A DNA stretch of 31,128 bases from Betaproteobacteria bacterium (GCA_018969885.1 JAGWXN010000008.1:1-31128); one strand, 5' to 3'. Positions 7,553 through 14,463 are shown, numbered from the stretch's first letter. The notes: generated from the sequence alone by a model not told the origin. Program-made: numbers and translations.

Positions 7553-8572
7553 ATGTCCAAGGAGATTGTCGTTGTCGGCCTCGATCTGGCCAAGAACGTG
7601 TTCCAGGTCCACGCCATTGATGAGCAAGGCCAACCCGTCGTCCGTCGACAGCTTCGTAGAGTCGAGGTTCTGAAATTCTTTGCCAAGCTGTCACCGTGTC
7701 TGGTCGGCATGGAGGCCTGTGCGTCGGCTCACTATTGGGGTCGTGAGATTGGTGCGCTTGGCCATCAGGTCCGGCTGATGCCGCCAGCCTACGTGAAGCC
7801 ATACGTGAAGCGCGGCAAGACAGATGCAGCCGATGCCGAGGCAATCTGCGAGGCAGTGACGAGGCCGACAATGCGGTTCGTGGCTGTGAAGTCAGAAGAA
7901 CAGCAGGCAGCGCTGATGCTGCACAAGACCCGTGACCTGTTGGTCCGTCAGCGCACGATGCTCATCAACGCCTTGCGTGCGCATCTTGGCGAATACGGGA
8001 TCGTGAAGGCGCAGGGTCCCGCCGGCGTGAACTCCCTGCTGGCCCTTGTCCAGGAAGCCCTTGATGCTGTTCCAGTTCATGCGCGCTCGGCTCTTCAGAG
8101 CATCGTCACCCAGTATCGCGCCTTGCTGCGTGAAATTGAGCAACTCGAGAAGCAGATTCTCGACTGGCATCGCCACGATGAGGTCAGTCAGCGGCTCGCG
8201 ACGGTTCCAGGCATCGGACCGATAACGGCATCAGCCATTGCGGCGACAGTGCCGGATGCCTCGATCTTCCGATCGGGCCGACAGTTTGCGGCCTGGCTCG
8301 GGTTGACACCCCGACCGCACAGTTCGGGCGGGAAGGAACGGCTCGGCGGGATCACGAAGCAAGGCGATGGATATCTTCGACGCCTACTCGTCGTCGGCGC
8401 TACTGCCGTGATGCGGATGACCCGCAAGGATCAGGCGAAGCAGCCATGGCTGGCGAGACTTCTGGCGACCAAGCCGGCGAAGATCGCGAGCATAGCGCTG
8501 GCCAACAAGACTGCGCGGATCGCATGGGCCATCATGAGCAGAGGGGAAGTCTATCGATCGGCGGTGGCCTAA
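7553..8572 (+). CDS. IS110-family transposase (DEDD recombinase), IS1111-like
   Basis: A 339-residue, apparently intact transposase. The N-terminal RuvC-like DEDD domain shows Asp11 in V-V-G-L-D-L-A-K-N, Glu54 in G-M-E-A-C, and Asp91/Asp94 in K-T-D-A-A-D. The C-terminal Tnp_20 domain shows V-P-G-I-G-P-I-T-A and the serine-bearing R-P-H-S-S-G-G-K near residue 260. IS110-type enzymes use both domains and a guide RNA from the element's noncoding end to pick donor and target DNA. The short upstream and longer downstream noncoding stretches fit the IS1111 subgroup layout. The gene sits between the arms of the 65-bp inverted repeat, inside the 5' region of IS66 tnpA. Confidence 0.93.
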   Translation: MSKEIVVVGLDLAKNVFQVHAIDEQGQPVVRRQLRRVEVLKFFAKLSPCLVGMEACASAHYWGREIGALGHQVRLMPPAYVKPYVKRGKTDAADAEAICEAVTRPTMRFVAVKSEEQQAALMLHKTRDLLVRQRTMLINALRAHLGEYGIVKAQGPAGVNSLLALVQEALDAVPVHARSALQSIVTQYRALLREIEQLEKQILDWHRHDEVSQRLATVPGIGPITASAIAATVPDASIFRSGRQFAAWLGLTPRPHSSGGKERLGGITKQGDGYLRRLLVVGATAVMRMTRKDQAKQPWLARLLATKPAKIASIALANKTARIAWAIMSRGEVYRSAVA

Positions 8573-8833
8573 GCTCCGGAGGGAGCAAGGCTAGCCCAAG
8601 AGATGGTGCGGGGTGAATGAGTGGTGATGACAGACCGGTCAGACCGGGGATCGTGGAAACCCAAGGGGAGCAGGCGCTAACCAAGCGCGTTGACGTGATC
8701 AGGGAAACGATCCGCGGACTTCATCAGGGCCAGCAGCCATGCGGTGCTGCGCGAATAGGCCGAACACATGGATGCACCCGACCGGTGCTCATCAAGACCC
8801 AGAAACCTCTTGCACCGCGGGGGCCGTCCACAC
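8573..8833 (+). ncRNA. Noncoding 3' end of the IS110 element, candidate guide (bridge/seek) RNA region
   Basis: About 260 bases follow the transposase stop without a credible gene. A small hairpin lies directly after the stop (GCTCC, loop GGAG, GGAGC at 8573-8586), and a GACCGGTC palindrome at 8633-8640. In IS1111-type elements the guide RNA is encoded downstream of the transposase, so this is where it should be. The RNA boundaries and guide loops were not determined. Near the end, GCGGGGGCCGTCCAC (8817-8831) repeats directly at 8873-8887. Confidence 0.35.
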
Positions 8834-9301
8834 ATGGCTTCCGACAGCCGCATCTTATACACCTACCTCGGTGCGGGGGCCGTCCACCCCATCACGTCAC
8901 GGGTCACGCGCTTCGAGGTGTTCACCGGCGCGGGGCGGCGGCGGGATTGGCCACCGGAGGTGAAGGCCTCGATCGTGGCCGAGACCTTCTCTGGGCAGGA
9001 GACCGTCTGCTCGGTCGCGCGGCGCCATGGCATGAGTCCATCGCAGCTATTTACTTGGCGTCGGCAGCTCCGCAAGCAGATGGAGAACCAGGGCGTAGTC
9101 GTGCCGGCATTCGTTCCCGCCGTGGTCGATGCTGTTTCGGCAGCGGAGCCTGCGCCTGCGATCCAGCGACCGAAGAGAGGGCGGCGCTCGAAGGCGAGTG
9201 CAGTCGAACTGGAGATCGACGGTGTGTCGGTGAAGATCAGCCGTGGCGCCGATGCCGGAGTGATCGCTGCGGTAATCGAAGCGCTCCGGGCCACCCGATG
9301 A
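8834..9301 (+). CDS. tnpA: IS66 TnpA (OrfA) helix-turn-helix protein with replaced N-terminus
   Basis: The body is a normal IS66 TnpA: a basic R-R-R-D-W-P-P-E-V-K start to the helix-turn-helix domain, then S-V-A-R-R-H-G-M-S-P-S-Q-L-F-T-W-R-R. TnpA is an accessory protein needed with TnpB and TnpC for IS66 transposition. The first 22 codons from this ATG are the right arm of the 65-bp inverted repeat. The residues after it, beginning R-V-T-R-F-E-V, look like native TnpA, so the native start was probably displaced by the IS110 insertion. Whether this new start is used is unknown. An earlier in-frame ATG exists at 8768. The stop overlaps the tnpB start by 4 bases. Confidence 0.75.
   Translation: MASDSRILYTYLGAGAVHPITSRVTRFEVFTGAGRRRDWPPEVKASIVAETFSGQETVCSVARRHGMSPSQLFTWRRQLRKQMENQGVVVPAFVPAVVDAVSAAEPAPAIQRPKRGRRSKASAVELEIDGVSVKISRGADAGVIAAVIEALRATR
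8835..8899 (-). repeat. 65-bp perfect inverted repeat, right arm
   Basis: This is the exact reverse complement of 7469-7533, starting one base inside the tnpA ATG at 8834. Within it, GCGGGGGCCGTCCAC (8873-8887) is a direct repeat of 8817-8831. Confidence 0.9.
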
Positions 9302-9654
9302 TTGGACCCGGCGTAGGTGCCAAGGTCATGGTGGCCACACGCCCAGTGGACTTTCGCAAGGGGCCGGACGCGCTGGCTGCGCTGGTCGGCGCGGAGTACG
9401 GCGGCGATCCTTATTCCGGCGTGATCTACGTGTTCCGGGCCAAGCGTAGCGACCGGATCAAGCTCGTGTGGTGGGATGGCACAGGGCTGTGCCTGATGGC
9501 CAAGAGGCTGGAGTCCGGCGGGTTCAGGTGGCCGGCGATTCAGGATGGCGTGATGCGGCTGACGGCGGCGCAGTTGGGCGCCTTGCTTGAGGGCCTGGAC
9601 TGGCGCCGGGTGCATGGCGGACGCCGCCCGATCGCCCCGCAGATTGCCGGTTGA
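9298..9654 (+). CDS. tnpB: IS66 TnpB (Orf2) accessory transposition protein
   Basis: This 118-residue protein has the usual TnpB size and motifs: R-P-V-D-F-R-K-G near the start, then Y-S-G-V-I-Y-V-F-R-A-K-R-S-D-R-I-K, and W-W-D-G-T-G-L-C-L-M-A-K-R-L-E. It is required for IS66 transposition, but its biochemical role is not settled. The ATG overlaps the tnpA stop as ATGA, the coupling usual in this family. The frame is open far upstream, to about 8617, but that extension runs through IS110 noncoding DNA and is not part of the gene. Confidence 0.92.
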   Translation: MIGPGVGAKVMVATRPVDFRKGPDALAALVGAEYGGDPYSGVIYVFRAKRSDRIKLVWWDGTGLCLMAKRLESGGFRWPAIQDGVMRLTAAQLGALLEGLDWRRVHGGRRPIAPQIAG

Positions 9655-9685
9655 CGGAGCTTCTCACTGCTGATTCACTCCTTCC

Positions 9686-11245
9686 ATGCTCATGGAGGCG
9701 GACCTTCCCAATGATGTCGAAGCGCTCCGCGCGCTCATCCTTGAGCAGTCCCGGACACTGGCGGAAGAACGCGCGGCAAGGGCCGATCTGGCTCTCGCCA
9801 AGGGCGAGGCCGATGCAGAGATTGAGCGGCTGCAGTCGATCATCGATGTCTTCATGCGGCACCGGTTCGGCCGCAAGTCCGAGCAACTCGATCCCGACCA
9901 ACTCGAACTCTGCCTTGAAGATATCGAGATAGCGCTCGGTCAGGCGCGTGCTGCACGCGACGCGGTAATCACGAAGGCTGGTGGCGAACGGCCGCGCAAG
10001 GCCAACCGCGGTGCACTGCCGACGCATCTCGAGCGGATCGAGCAGATTGTCGACGTGGATGATCGAACCTGCCCCTGCTGCGGAGGCGCGCTCCACCAGA
10101 TCGGCGAGGACGTGGCTGAGCGTCTCGACGTCGTGCCGACCACCTTCCGCGTGCTGGTCACGCGCCGCCCGCGCTATGGCTGCCGCTCGTGCGAGGGCGC
10201 GATCGTCCAGGTACCGGCCCCGGCAAGGATCGTCGAGGGCGGCATCCCTACCGAGGCGCTGATCGCGCAGGTGCTGGTCGCCAAGTATGCTGATCACCTG
10301 CCGCTGTACCGTCAGGCCCAGATCTACGCGCGTCAGGGCATCCAGCTCGACCGCTCAACCTTGGCGGACTGGGTCGGCCGGGCAGCCTGGTACCTACGCC
10401 CCTTGCGGGATCACATTCTCGAGCGATTGCGACGATCGGAGCGGTTGTTTGCCGACGAGACCACCGCACCGGTGCTCGATCCAGGGCGCGGGCGGACCAA
10501 GACCGGTCAGCTATGGGCTTACGCCCGTGACGACCGACCATGGGGCGGCGGCGATCCACCGATGGTGGCCTATGTCTATGCCGCCGATCGTAAAGGCGAA
10601 CGCGCCGAGGCGCATCTTGGTGACTTCGCCGGCATCCTGCAGGTTGATGGCTATGGCGGCTACACCGCGCTCGCCAAGCGGCGGCAGCAGATCCAGCTCG
10701 CCTTCTGCTGGTCACACGTGCGCCGGAAGTTCTACGAGCTGGCGGACAAGTCCCCGGTTGCGACCGAGGTGCTGCGCCGGATCGCTATGCTCTACGTGAT
10801 CGAGGACGAGGTTCGCGGCACCTCCGCGGAGCAGCGCCGCGCCGTACGCGCCGAACGAGCCCGCGTCATCGCCGATGACCTGCACGTCTACCTCGAGGCA
10901 CGCCTCCGGCAGGTCAGCGCCAAGAGCAAGCTTGCTGATGCCATCCGCTACGCGCTGACGCGCTGGCCCGGGCTGACGCTGTTCCTTGATGACGGCCGCG
11001 TCGAGCTGGATTCCAACACCGTCGAGCGGTCGATCCGGCCGCTGGCCCTAAATCGCAAGAATGCACTCTTCGCAGGCTCAGACGAGGGCGGCGACAACTG
11101 GGCGGTGATCGCCACGCTGATCGAGAACTGCAAGATCTCGGATATCAACCCACATGCATGGATGGCCGAGACTCTCTCCAAGCTCGCCGCGGGTCACCCG
11201 GCCAATGCCGTCGGCGAACTCATGCCGTGGACCGCCGTGGCCTGA
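9686..11245 (+). CDS. tnpC: IS66 TnpC DDE transposase
   Basis: A full-length 519-residue IS66 transposase. In order: an N-terminal coiled-coil region with the conserved H-R-F-G-R-K-S-E-Q (about 55-65); a zinc-binding segment C-P-C-C-G-G with a second C-x-x-C; then the DDE core with Asp257 (F-A-D-E-T), Asp321 (L-Q-V-D-G-Y-G-G-Y) and Glu447 (N-T-V-E-R-S-I-R-P); and the C-terminal I-N-P-H-A-W-M segment. It catalyses cutting and joining of the element ends. All catalytic residues are intact, so the copy could be active in trans even though its tnpA start and right end have been disturbed. It follows tnpB after a 31-base gap. Confidence 0.95.
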   Translation: MLMEADLPNDVEALRALILEQSRTLAEERAARADLALAKGEADAEIERLQSIIDVFMRHRFGRKSEQLDPDQLELCLEDIEIALGQARAARDAVITKAGGERPRKANRGALPTHLERIEQIVDVDDRTCPCCGGALHQIGEDVAERLDVVPTTFRVLVTRRPRYGCRSCEGAIVQVPAPARIVEGGIPTEALIAQVLVAKYADHLPLYRQAQIYARQGIQLDRSTLADWVGRAAWYLRPLRDHILERLRRSERLFADETTAPVLDPGRGRTKTGQLWAYARDDRPWGGGDPPMVAYVYAADRKGERAEAHLGDFAGILQVDGYGGYTALAKRRQQIQLAFCWSHVRRKFYELADKSPVATEVLRRIAMLYVIEDEVRGTSAEQRRAVRAERARVIADDLHVYLEARLRQVSAKSKLADAIRYALTRWPGLTLFLDDGRVELDSNTVERSIRPLALNRKNALFAGSDEGGDNWAVIATLIENCKISDINPHAWMAETLSKLAAGHPANAVGELMPWTAVA

Positions 11246-11322
11246 GAACACCGCTCTGATGTCCGCTGTCAACACTTCAGGCATGCGGCATCATTCCGCT
11301 GGGGCAAGCGGCACGGTTGCGT

Positions 11323-11346
11323 CCGCGCACAGGTGGAGGTGGGGCC
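11323..11346 (+). repeat. 24-bp inverted repeat at the IS66/IS110 junction, left arm
   Basis: It reads CCGCGCACAGG followed by TGGAGGTGGGGCC and matches the reverse complement of 11484-11507 at 22 of 24 positions. The GGTGGGGCC part also matches the complement of the IS66 left-end block GGCCCCACC. Confidence 0.7.
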
Positions 11347-11483
11347 TGAGAGACGTCGGTGATCAAGCTCTGATACGCGGGTTGGATACCGCATTCCCGA
11401 TTATGCGTCCGGGGCTGATCCGATCTTACAGCGGGCGTCGGCGATGCCGGCCACAAAGCGGATGACGGATGTTCCCCTGCCGT

Positions 11484-11507
11484 GGCCCCACCCCCGCCTG
11501 TGCGCGG
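11484..11507 (-). repeat. 24-bp inverted repeat at the IS66/IS110 junction, right arm
   Basis: It is complementary to 11323-11346 with two mismatches. GCCGTGGCCCCACC, which overlaps its start, is also found in IS66 left-end copy B (7355-7368), so this may be a second IS66 end in inverted orientation or part of an IS110 guide-RNA fold. Confidence 0.6.
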
Positions 11508-11522
11508 GAGTGAGCGTTCGCC

Positions 11523-12632
11523 TCAGGCGGGCTGCACCTCCCGAGCGACTGCCCACATGAAGCCGGTAAGTTCTCGAGCGATGGCGGCGCACACGACGGT
11601 AGTCTTCTTCCCCTTGGTGCTCAGGGTTCTGTAGCGGGCCGTAAGTCTGCTCTGCGCCTTCCATGCGATCTCGCGAACCTTTGGAGTGGTTTGCTCGAGC
11701 CGATAGAGCTTCTTTGCGCCGACGCGAGGTGGGTGGCGGTAGGTCCAGGCGCTTTCCACCAGCATGTGACGCACGCGGCTATTGCCAGCCTTCGTAATGC
11801 CGCCGCGCCGGACGGAATCACCGGTCGAACGCTCACTTGGCACCAGACCAAGATAGCCCATCAGCTGACGGGGGCTATCGAAGCGACGCACATCCCCGAT
11901 CTCAGTTGCGAATGTAACGGCGACGATGAGATCCACCCCACGCAATGCCTGTAGAGCTCGGACGATCGGCGCCAGTGACCAGGTCGGCAAGAACTGCTCG
12001 ATTGCCGCTTCGATCCGATCGACCCGTTCCTTCGATATCCGCACCGCATCGACAAGCTCCTGCAGCGCAATCTGATGGGCAGGATGCTCAAAGCGCTGTT
12101 CTTGCAGCCACCGCAAGTAGCGCATCGACCAGCTCTTCTTGCGCGGGAAGATGCGCCCATGCTTCAGCATGAAGGCATTCACTTGTTGCCGATGAACCCT
12201 CTGGGCCTCGACAGCCGCGGCTCTTGCACGCACCAGATCGCGCATGGCTTCGTGACCTTCGTCAGGAACCCACACAGGCGTCAATTCCCCCGCGCGGAGA
12301 AGCTTGGCCAGACCGACAGCGTCACGACGGTTGGTCTTCACTCGGTCGCCGGGCTTCCTTGGGATCAACGAGGGCGCGACGACATCGCACTGATGCCCCA
12401 TGGACGTGATCAGGCGGTGGAGGCCGTAACCTGTCGGCCCTGCTTCATAACAGAAATGGGCGCGTCCGTGCTTGTCGGCAATCCGCTCCACCACCCGTCG
12501 CATCGTGTCGGGGGATGCATCGACCTCTCCAAAATACCGGACCTCTCCACCACGCTCGTGATCAGCAATCGCGATCGCATTGCGCGACTTCGCAACGTCG
12601 ATTCCGACGAATACATCTGTATGATGGCCCAC
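11523..12632 (-). CDS. IS110-family transposase, second and unrelated copy
   Basis: A 369-residue IS110 transposase, clearly different from the one at 7553-8572. The DEDD domain shows Asp12 in V-F-V-G-I-D-V-A-K-S, a glutamate in F-C-Y-E-A-G-P-T-G-Y-G, and the R-R-D-A-V-G-L-A-K-L-L motif. The C-terminal domain shows L-M-G-Y-L-G-L-V-P-S-E and the serine-bearing T-G-D-S-V-R-R-G-G-I-T-K-A-G-N. The start chosen is GTG at 12632 because AGGAGG (12645-12640, minus strand) lies 7 bases upstream; a TTG at 12668 is in frame but has no such site. The gene appears complete. It occupies the right end of the IS66 block and may have displaced the inner part of that end. Confidence 0.92.
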   Translation of the reverse strand: MGHHTDVFVGIDVAKSRNAIAIADHERGGEVRYFGEVDASPDTMRRVVERIADKHGRAHFCYEAGPTGYGLHRLITSMGHQCDVVAPSLIPRKPGDRVKTNRRDAVGLAKLLRAGELTPVWVPDEGHEAMRDLVRARAAAVEAQRVHRQQVNAFMLKHGRIFPRKKSWSMRYLRWLQEQRFEHPAHQIALQELVDAVRISKERVDRIEAAIEQFLPTWSLAPIVRALQALRGVDLIVAVTFATEIGDVRRFDSPRQLMGYLGLVPSERSTGDSVRRGGITKAGNSRVRHMLVESAWTYRHPPRVGAKKLYRLEQTTPKVREIAWKAQSRLTARYRTLSTKGKKTTVVCAAIARELTGFMWAVAREVQPA

Positions 12633-12740
12633 GGCTCGTCCTCCTGTGATGAGGATCGGCTCGGCCAAATCCGAGCAACCCTCGGAGAACGCAGTGTAGG
12701 GCGAGCCACCTCACATGCCGAGGCGGACATACGGTCTTAC

Positions 12741-12748
12741 GCAGGAAC
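12741..12748 (+). repeat. Right target-site duplication GCAGGAAC
   Basis: This is the second copy of the 8-bp sequence at 7223-7230, directly abutting the terminal CTTAC of the IS66-type insertion. Confidence 0.85.
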
Positions 12749-13182
12749 AGACGAAGGCCTACCATCACTGGCAGTTCGCTCGATGCCAGCGTCAGCGACA
12801 CAAGCATCTGGCAGTTCGCGTTTTTACCCAGCGCCGAGGCATACTGCGGCGCCACACCGACCAAGGACCTCCCCTTCTTGGGCAAAGCCGTGTCATCGAT
12901 GATCAGCCAGGCATCGCTGCCACCAACCAGCGCATCGACCTGCCGACAGAGTTCCTCCTCCAATGGCGTACTATCCCACAAGGCACCGCCGATAAAATGA
13001 TGCAGCTGGTCATAGCCGACCCCCGGCGAACGCATCGCCATAGGCTACACGCTCTTGCGGTCCCCGGGGCCAATCAACCCCTCAACGTAGGCCGGGCACA
13101 TCCGCGCCCTGCGCTGATCGCCCAGCAGCCCCACAAAGGGCGAAAGCCACTCCGCAAGATCATCCCGCCAAGTATCCACCAT
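12741..13182 (-). pseudogene. IS701-family transposase, upstream fragment with an internal stop
   Basis: From ATG 13182 the minus strand reads M-V-D-T-W-R-D-D-L-A-E-W-L-S-P-F and G-L-I-G-P-G-D-R-K-S-V, the normal IS701 opening. A TAG at 13047-13045 then stands where the family normally has glutamine (S-V-Q-P-M), consistent with CAG to TAG. After the stop the same frame continues with W-L-I-I-D-D-T-A-L-P-K-K-G, which carries the first catalytic Asp region, and Q-Y-A-S-A-L-G-K, up to the IS66 insertion after L-R-L-F-L. The gene is thus broken three ways: nonsense codon, insertion and 3' loss. Its remainder lies at 7113-7222. Confidence 0.85.
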
Positions 13183-13368
13183 CGCCAGCCTCCACAAGCT
13201 GACGGCGTTGAATTACGATAAGCGACTCCTGTGAATCCAGAAAATGCATTTCTGCCAAAGTAGCGCTAGTCGATGCCACGATGACCGGACCAACGATAAA
13301 GTCAGGCTCGAGGCAGTCTTACAATCACAATCAACGCGAACCGCTTACTGGGAGTTGGTCAGGCGCCT

Positions 13369-13773
13369 CTACCGGGCAGCGGCAATCGCCTCGATTTCGA
13401 TCCTGGCGTCGGGTATGACGAGGCGCGACACCAAGGTGGAACGGGCCGGATACGGCGCGGTAAACCGGGCTCGGTAGACCTCGTTGAATGCCATGAAGTC
13501 GCTCGCGTCCGTTAGCCAAACGGTGGTCTTGATGACGCTCCTGAGGTTGAGCCCAACCGACTTCAATTCAGTCTCGATGTTATCGATGACGGCGCCTGCC
13601 TGCGCGGTTATGTCGCTCCCGTATATTGCCCCGTCTCGGAGGCCAAGTTGGCCCGAAATGAAAATGAAGCCATCGTGGAAGCGCCCCATACTCATCGGTA
13701 AAATCCCGTGAGGGCCGCTGACGGATCGCTCAAGGACTTCGAAGCTGCTAGTGCCGAATGTGTGCTTGGTCAT
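13369..13773 (-). CDS. RidA/YjgF/YER057c family protein
   Basis: This 134-residue protein is the usual size for the family. It has the fold signatures F-I-F-I-S-G-Q-L-G near residue 40, Q-A-G-A-V-I-D-N-I-E (58-67), and the C-terminal signature Y-P-A-R-S-T followed by I-E-I-E-A-I-A. Arg111 corresponds to the catalytic arginine of RidA. Archetypal RidA proteins hydrolyse reactive enamine/imine intermediates released by PLP threonine/serine dehydratases; other subgroups have unrelated roles in catabolic operons. A PLP dehydratase is encoded about 7 kb away in this window, so a functional link is possible. The N-terminus differs from the archetype, so a non-archetypal subgroup is plausible. The start is supported mainly by length. 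Confidence 0.85.
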   Translation of the reverse strand: MTKHTFGTSSFEVLERSVSGPHGILPMSMGRFHDGFIFISGQLGLRDGAIYGSDITAQAGAVIDNIETELKSVGLNLRSVIKTTVWLTDASDFMAFNEVYRARFTAPYPARSTLVSRLVIPDARIEIEAIAAAR

Positions 13774-13810
13774 TGGCTTTGTCCTGTCAGTATGATTGGG
13801 CGACAGACTT

Positions 13811-13838
13811 CCTCATGTTCTGGAGCGGCATCATGAGG
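13811..13838. promoter_or_regulatory. Inverted repeat upstream of the RidA gene
   Basis: CCTCATG (13811-13817) and CATGAGG (13832-13838) are perfect 7-bp arms separated by 14 bases. The repeat starts 38 bases upstream of the RidA start codon. Its position suits an operator. No function is demonstrated, and arms this short can occur by chance. Confidence 0.25.
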
Positions 13839-13988
13839 TGGTATAGGCCGTCTTGATGACCTTTTAGAACTCAGTTGCATAGTGGCGCTGTTTATCTACG
13901 GGCGCTTTATGCGTGTCCTGTAACCATCTTGCCGCGCCGCAAACAAAAGTTACGGAAACCCTTTGCAACAGGTTGAATGTCTATCTTG

Positions 13989-14022
13989 TCAAAATCTTTT
14001 TATATTTAATTTTATTTCTTTT
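13989..14022. other. Sharp AT-rich patch
   Basis: The line 13981-14040 is about 27% G+C by direct count, against 60-70% for most of the window, and includes a run of A/T from 13996 to 14019 broken by a single C. It covers the stop codon of the Mpo1-like gene and the start of the 238-base gap before the RidA gene. That gap holds no gene I can support. No clear hairpin precedes the patch, so calling it a terminator is not justified. Confidence 0.5.
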
Positions 14023-14356
14023 GGCTTTGACCTATGCCAGCTCGGTGCAGTTCAAAACCAAGTCGTCCTGTCAGGGCCTGAAAGAACATCCGGTAGTCGG
14101 CTGCAAACGAGTAGAGCGGCCGAGTGAAGGCAAGTGGTGTGTTTCCTTCGATGAAGAAGTGCCCAATCCAAGCAAGACCATAGGACCCGATGAACCCAGC
14201 AAGTAGGACGAGCGGCTCGCGCGTGATTGCCAGTATTGTGAGGCACGCGATCGCCCAGCTCGACGCGGCATAGTGGAAGCCCCGGCACACCGGGTTGGCA
14301 TGAGCGCGCAGGTAGCGCAGCCAGAATTGCGCAAAGTTCTCTTCGATGGCTTTCAT
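14012..14356 (-). CDS. Mpo1-like (DUF962) membrane protein
   Basis: A small protein of 114 residues. The opening F-W-x-x-Y-L-R-A-H-A-N-P and R-G-F-H, and the later W-I-G-H-F-F-I-E-G-N-T-P, are hallmarks of the DUF962/Mpo1-like family. Yeast Mpo1 is an Fe(II) dioxygenase of 2-hydroxy fatty acids that uses such histidines. Two hydrophobic stretches, A-I-A-C-L-T-I-L-A-I-T and L-V-L-L-A-G-F-I-G-S-Y-G-L-A-W, suggest membrane insertion. I chose the ATG at 14356 because GGAGGA lies just upstream and the family begins near F-W; ATGs at 14368 and an alternative start at 14407 would add 4 to 17 residues. It is divergent from the sugar kinase. Its bacterial function is not established. Confidence 0.8.
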   Translation of the reverse strand: MKAIEENFAQFWLRYLRAHANPVCRGFHYAASSWAIACLTILAITREPLVLLAGFIGSYGLAWIGHFFIEGNTPLAFTRPLYSFAADYRMFFQALTGRLGFELHRAGIGQSQKK

Positions 14357-14397
14357 GGAGTCCTCCATCCTCTCTCTGCCCCTGACAAAATTCCGAA

Positions 14398-14415
14398 CAG
14401 AATGCAATAATTCTG
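14398..14415. promoter_or_regulatory. Inverted repeat between the divergent Mpo1-like and kinase genes
   Basis: CAGAAT (14398-14403) and ATTCTG (14410-14415) form 6-bp arms with a 6-bp spacer in the 107-bp divergent gap, 48 bases before the kinase ATG. It is a possible regulator site for the sugar genes. Support is symmetry and position only. Confidence 0.25.
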
Positions 14416-14463
14416 ATTAGACTTTCTCGCTTCCATTCTGCTAGCTGCGTAGCGGGAGGGCCA

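Larger units (their letters stand above)
11246..11522. other. Noncoding junction between IS66 tnpC and the second IS110 gene
   Basis: No credible gene is seen here. The left part should be the right end of the IS66 unit, but its expected terminal CCGCTTAC is missing after AGGTGGGGCC near 11346. The right part is the 3' noncoding end of the IS110-family element on the minus strand. A 24-bp imperfect inverted repeat (11323-11346 and 11484-11507) spans the junction. Confidence 0.6.
7231..12740. mobile_element. IS66-family insertion carrying two nested IS110-family transposase genes
   Basis: The element starts GTAAG and ends CTTAC, the terminal bases typical of IS66 elements, and is bracketed by the 8-bp duplication GCAGGAAC. 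It contains IS66 tnpA, tnpB and tnpC in order. Two IS110-family transposase genes (7553-8572 and 11523-12632) account for much of the extra length, since a bare IS66 is about 2.5 kb. The whole block interrupts an IS701 transposase gene. Beyond the terminal GTAAG the two ends match poorly by eye, so the right end may derive from a different IS66 copy, or its inner part may have been lost when the second IS110 arrived. Confidence 0.8.

Noticed and set aside
8617..9297. Upstream extension of the tnpB frame
   Set aside because: The frame is open by chance through IS110 noncoding DNA and tnpA in another frame; IS66 TnpB proteins are about 115 residues.
7231..12740. Composite transposon with captured cargo genes
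   Set aside because: Everything inside is IS coding sequence or IS ends; no passenger gene is present.
12715..13221. Plus-strand open frame of 168 codons
   Set aside because: It is the complement of the broken IS701 transposase, whose family motifs are unmistakable on the minus strand.
13913..14206. Plus-strand open frame of 97 codons with a hydrophobic stretch
   Set aside because: Its second half is antisense to the Mpo1-like gene, its hydrophobic part comes from the AT-rich patch, and no ribosome-binding site or known motif is seen.
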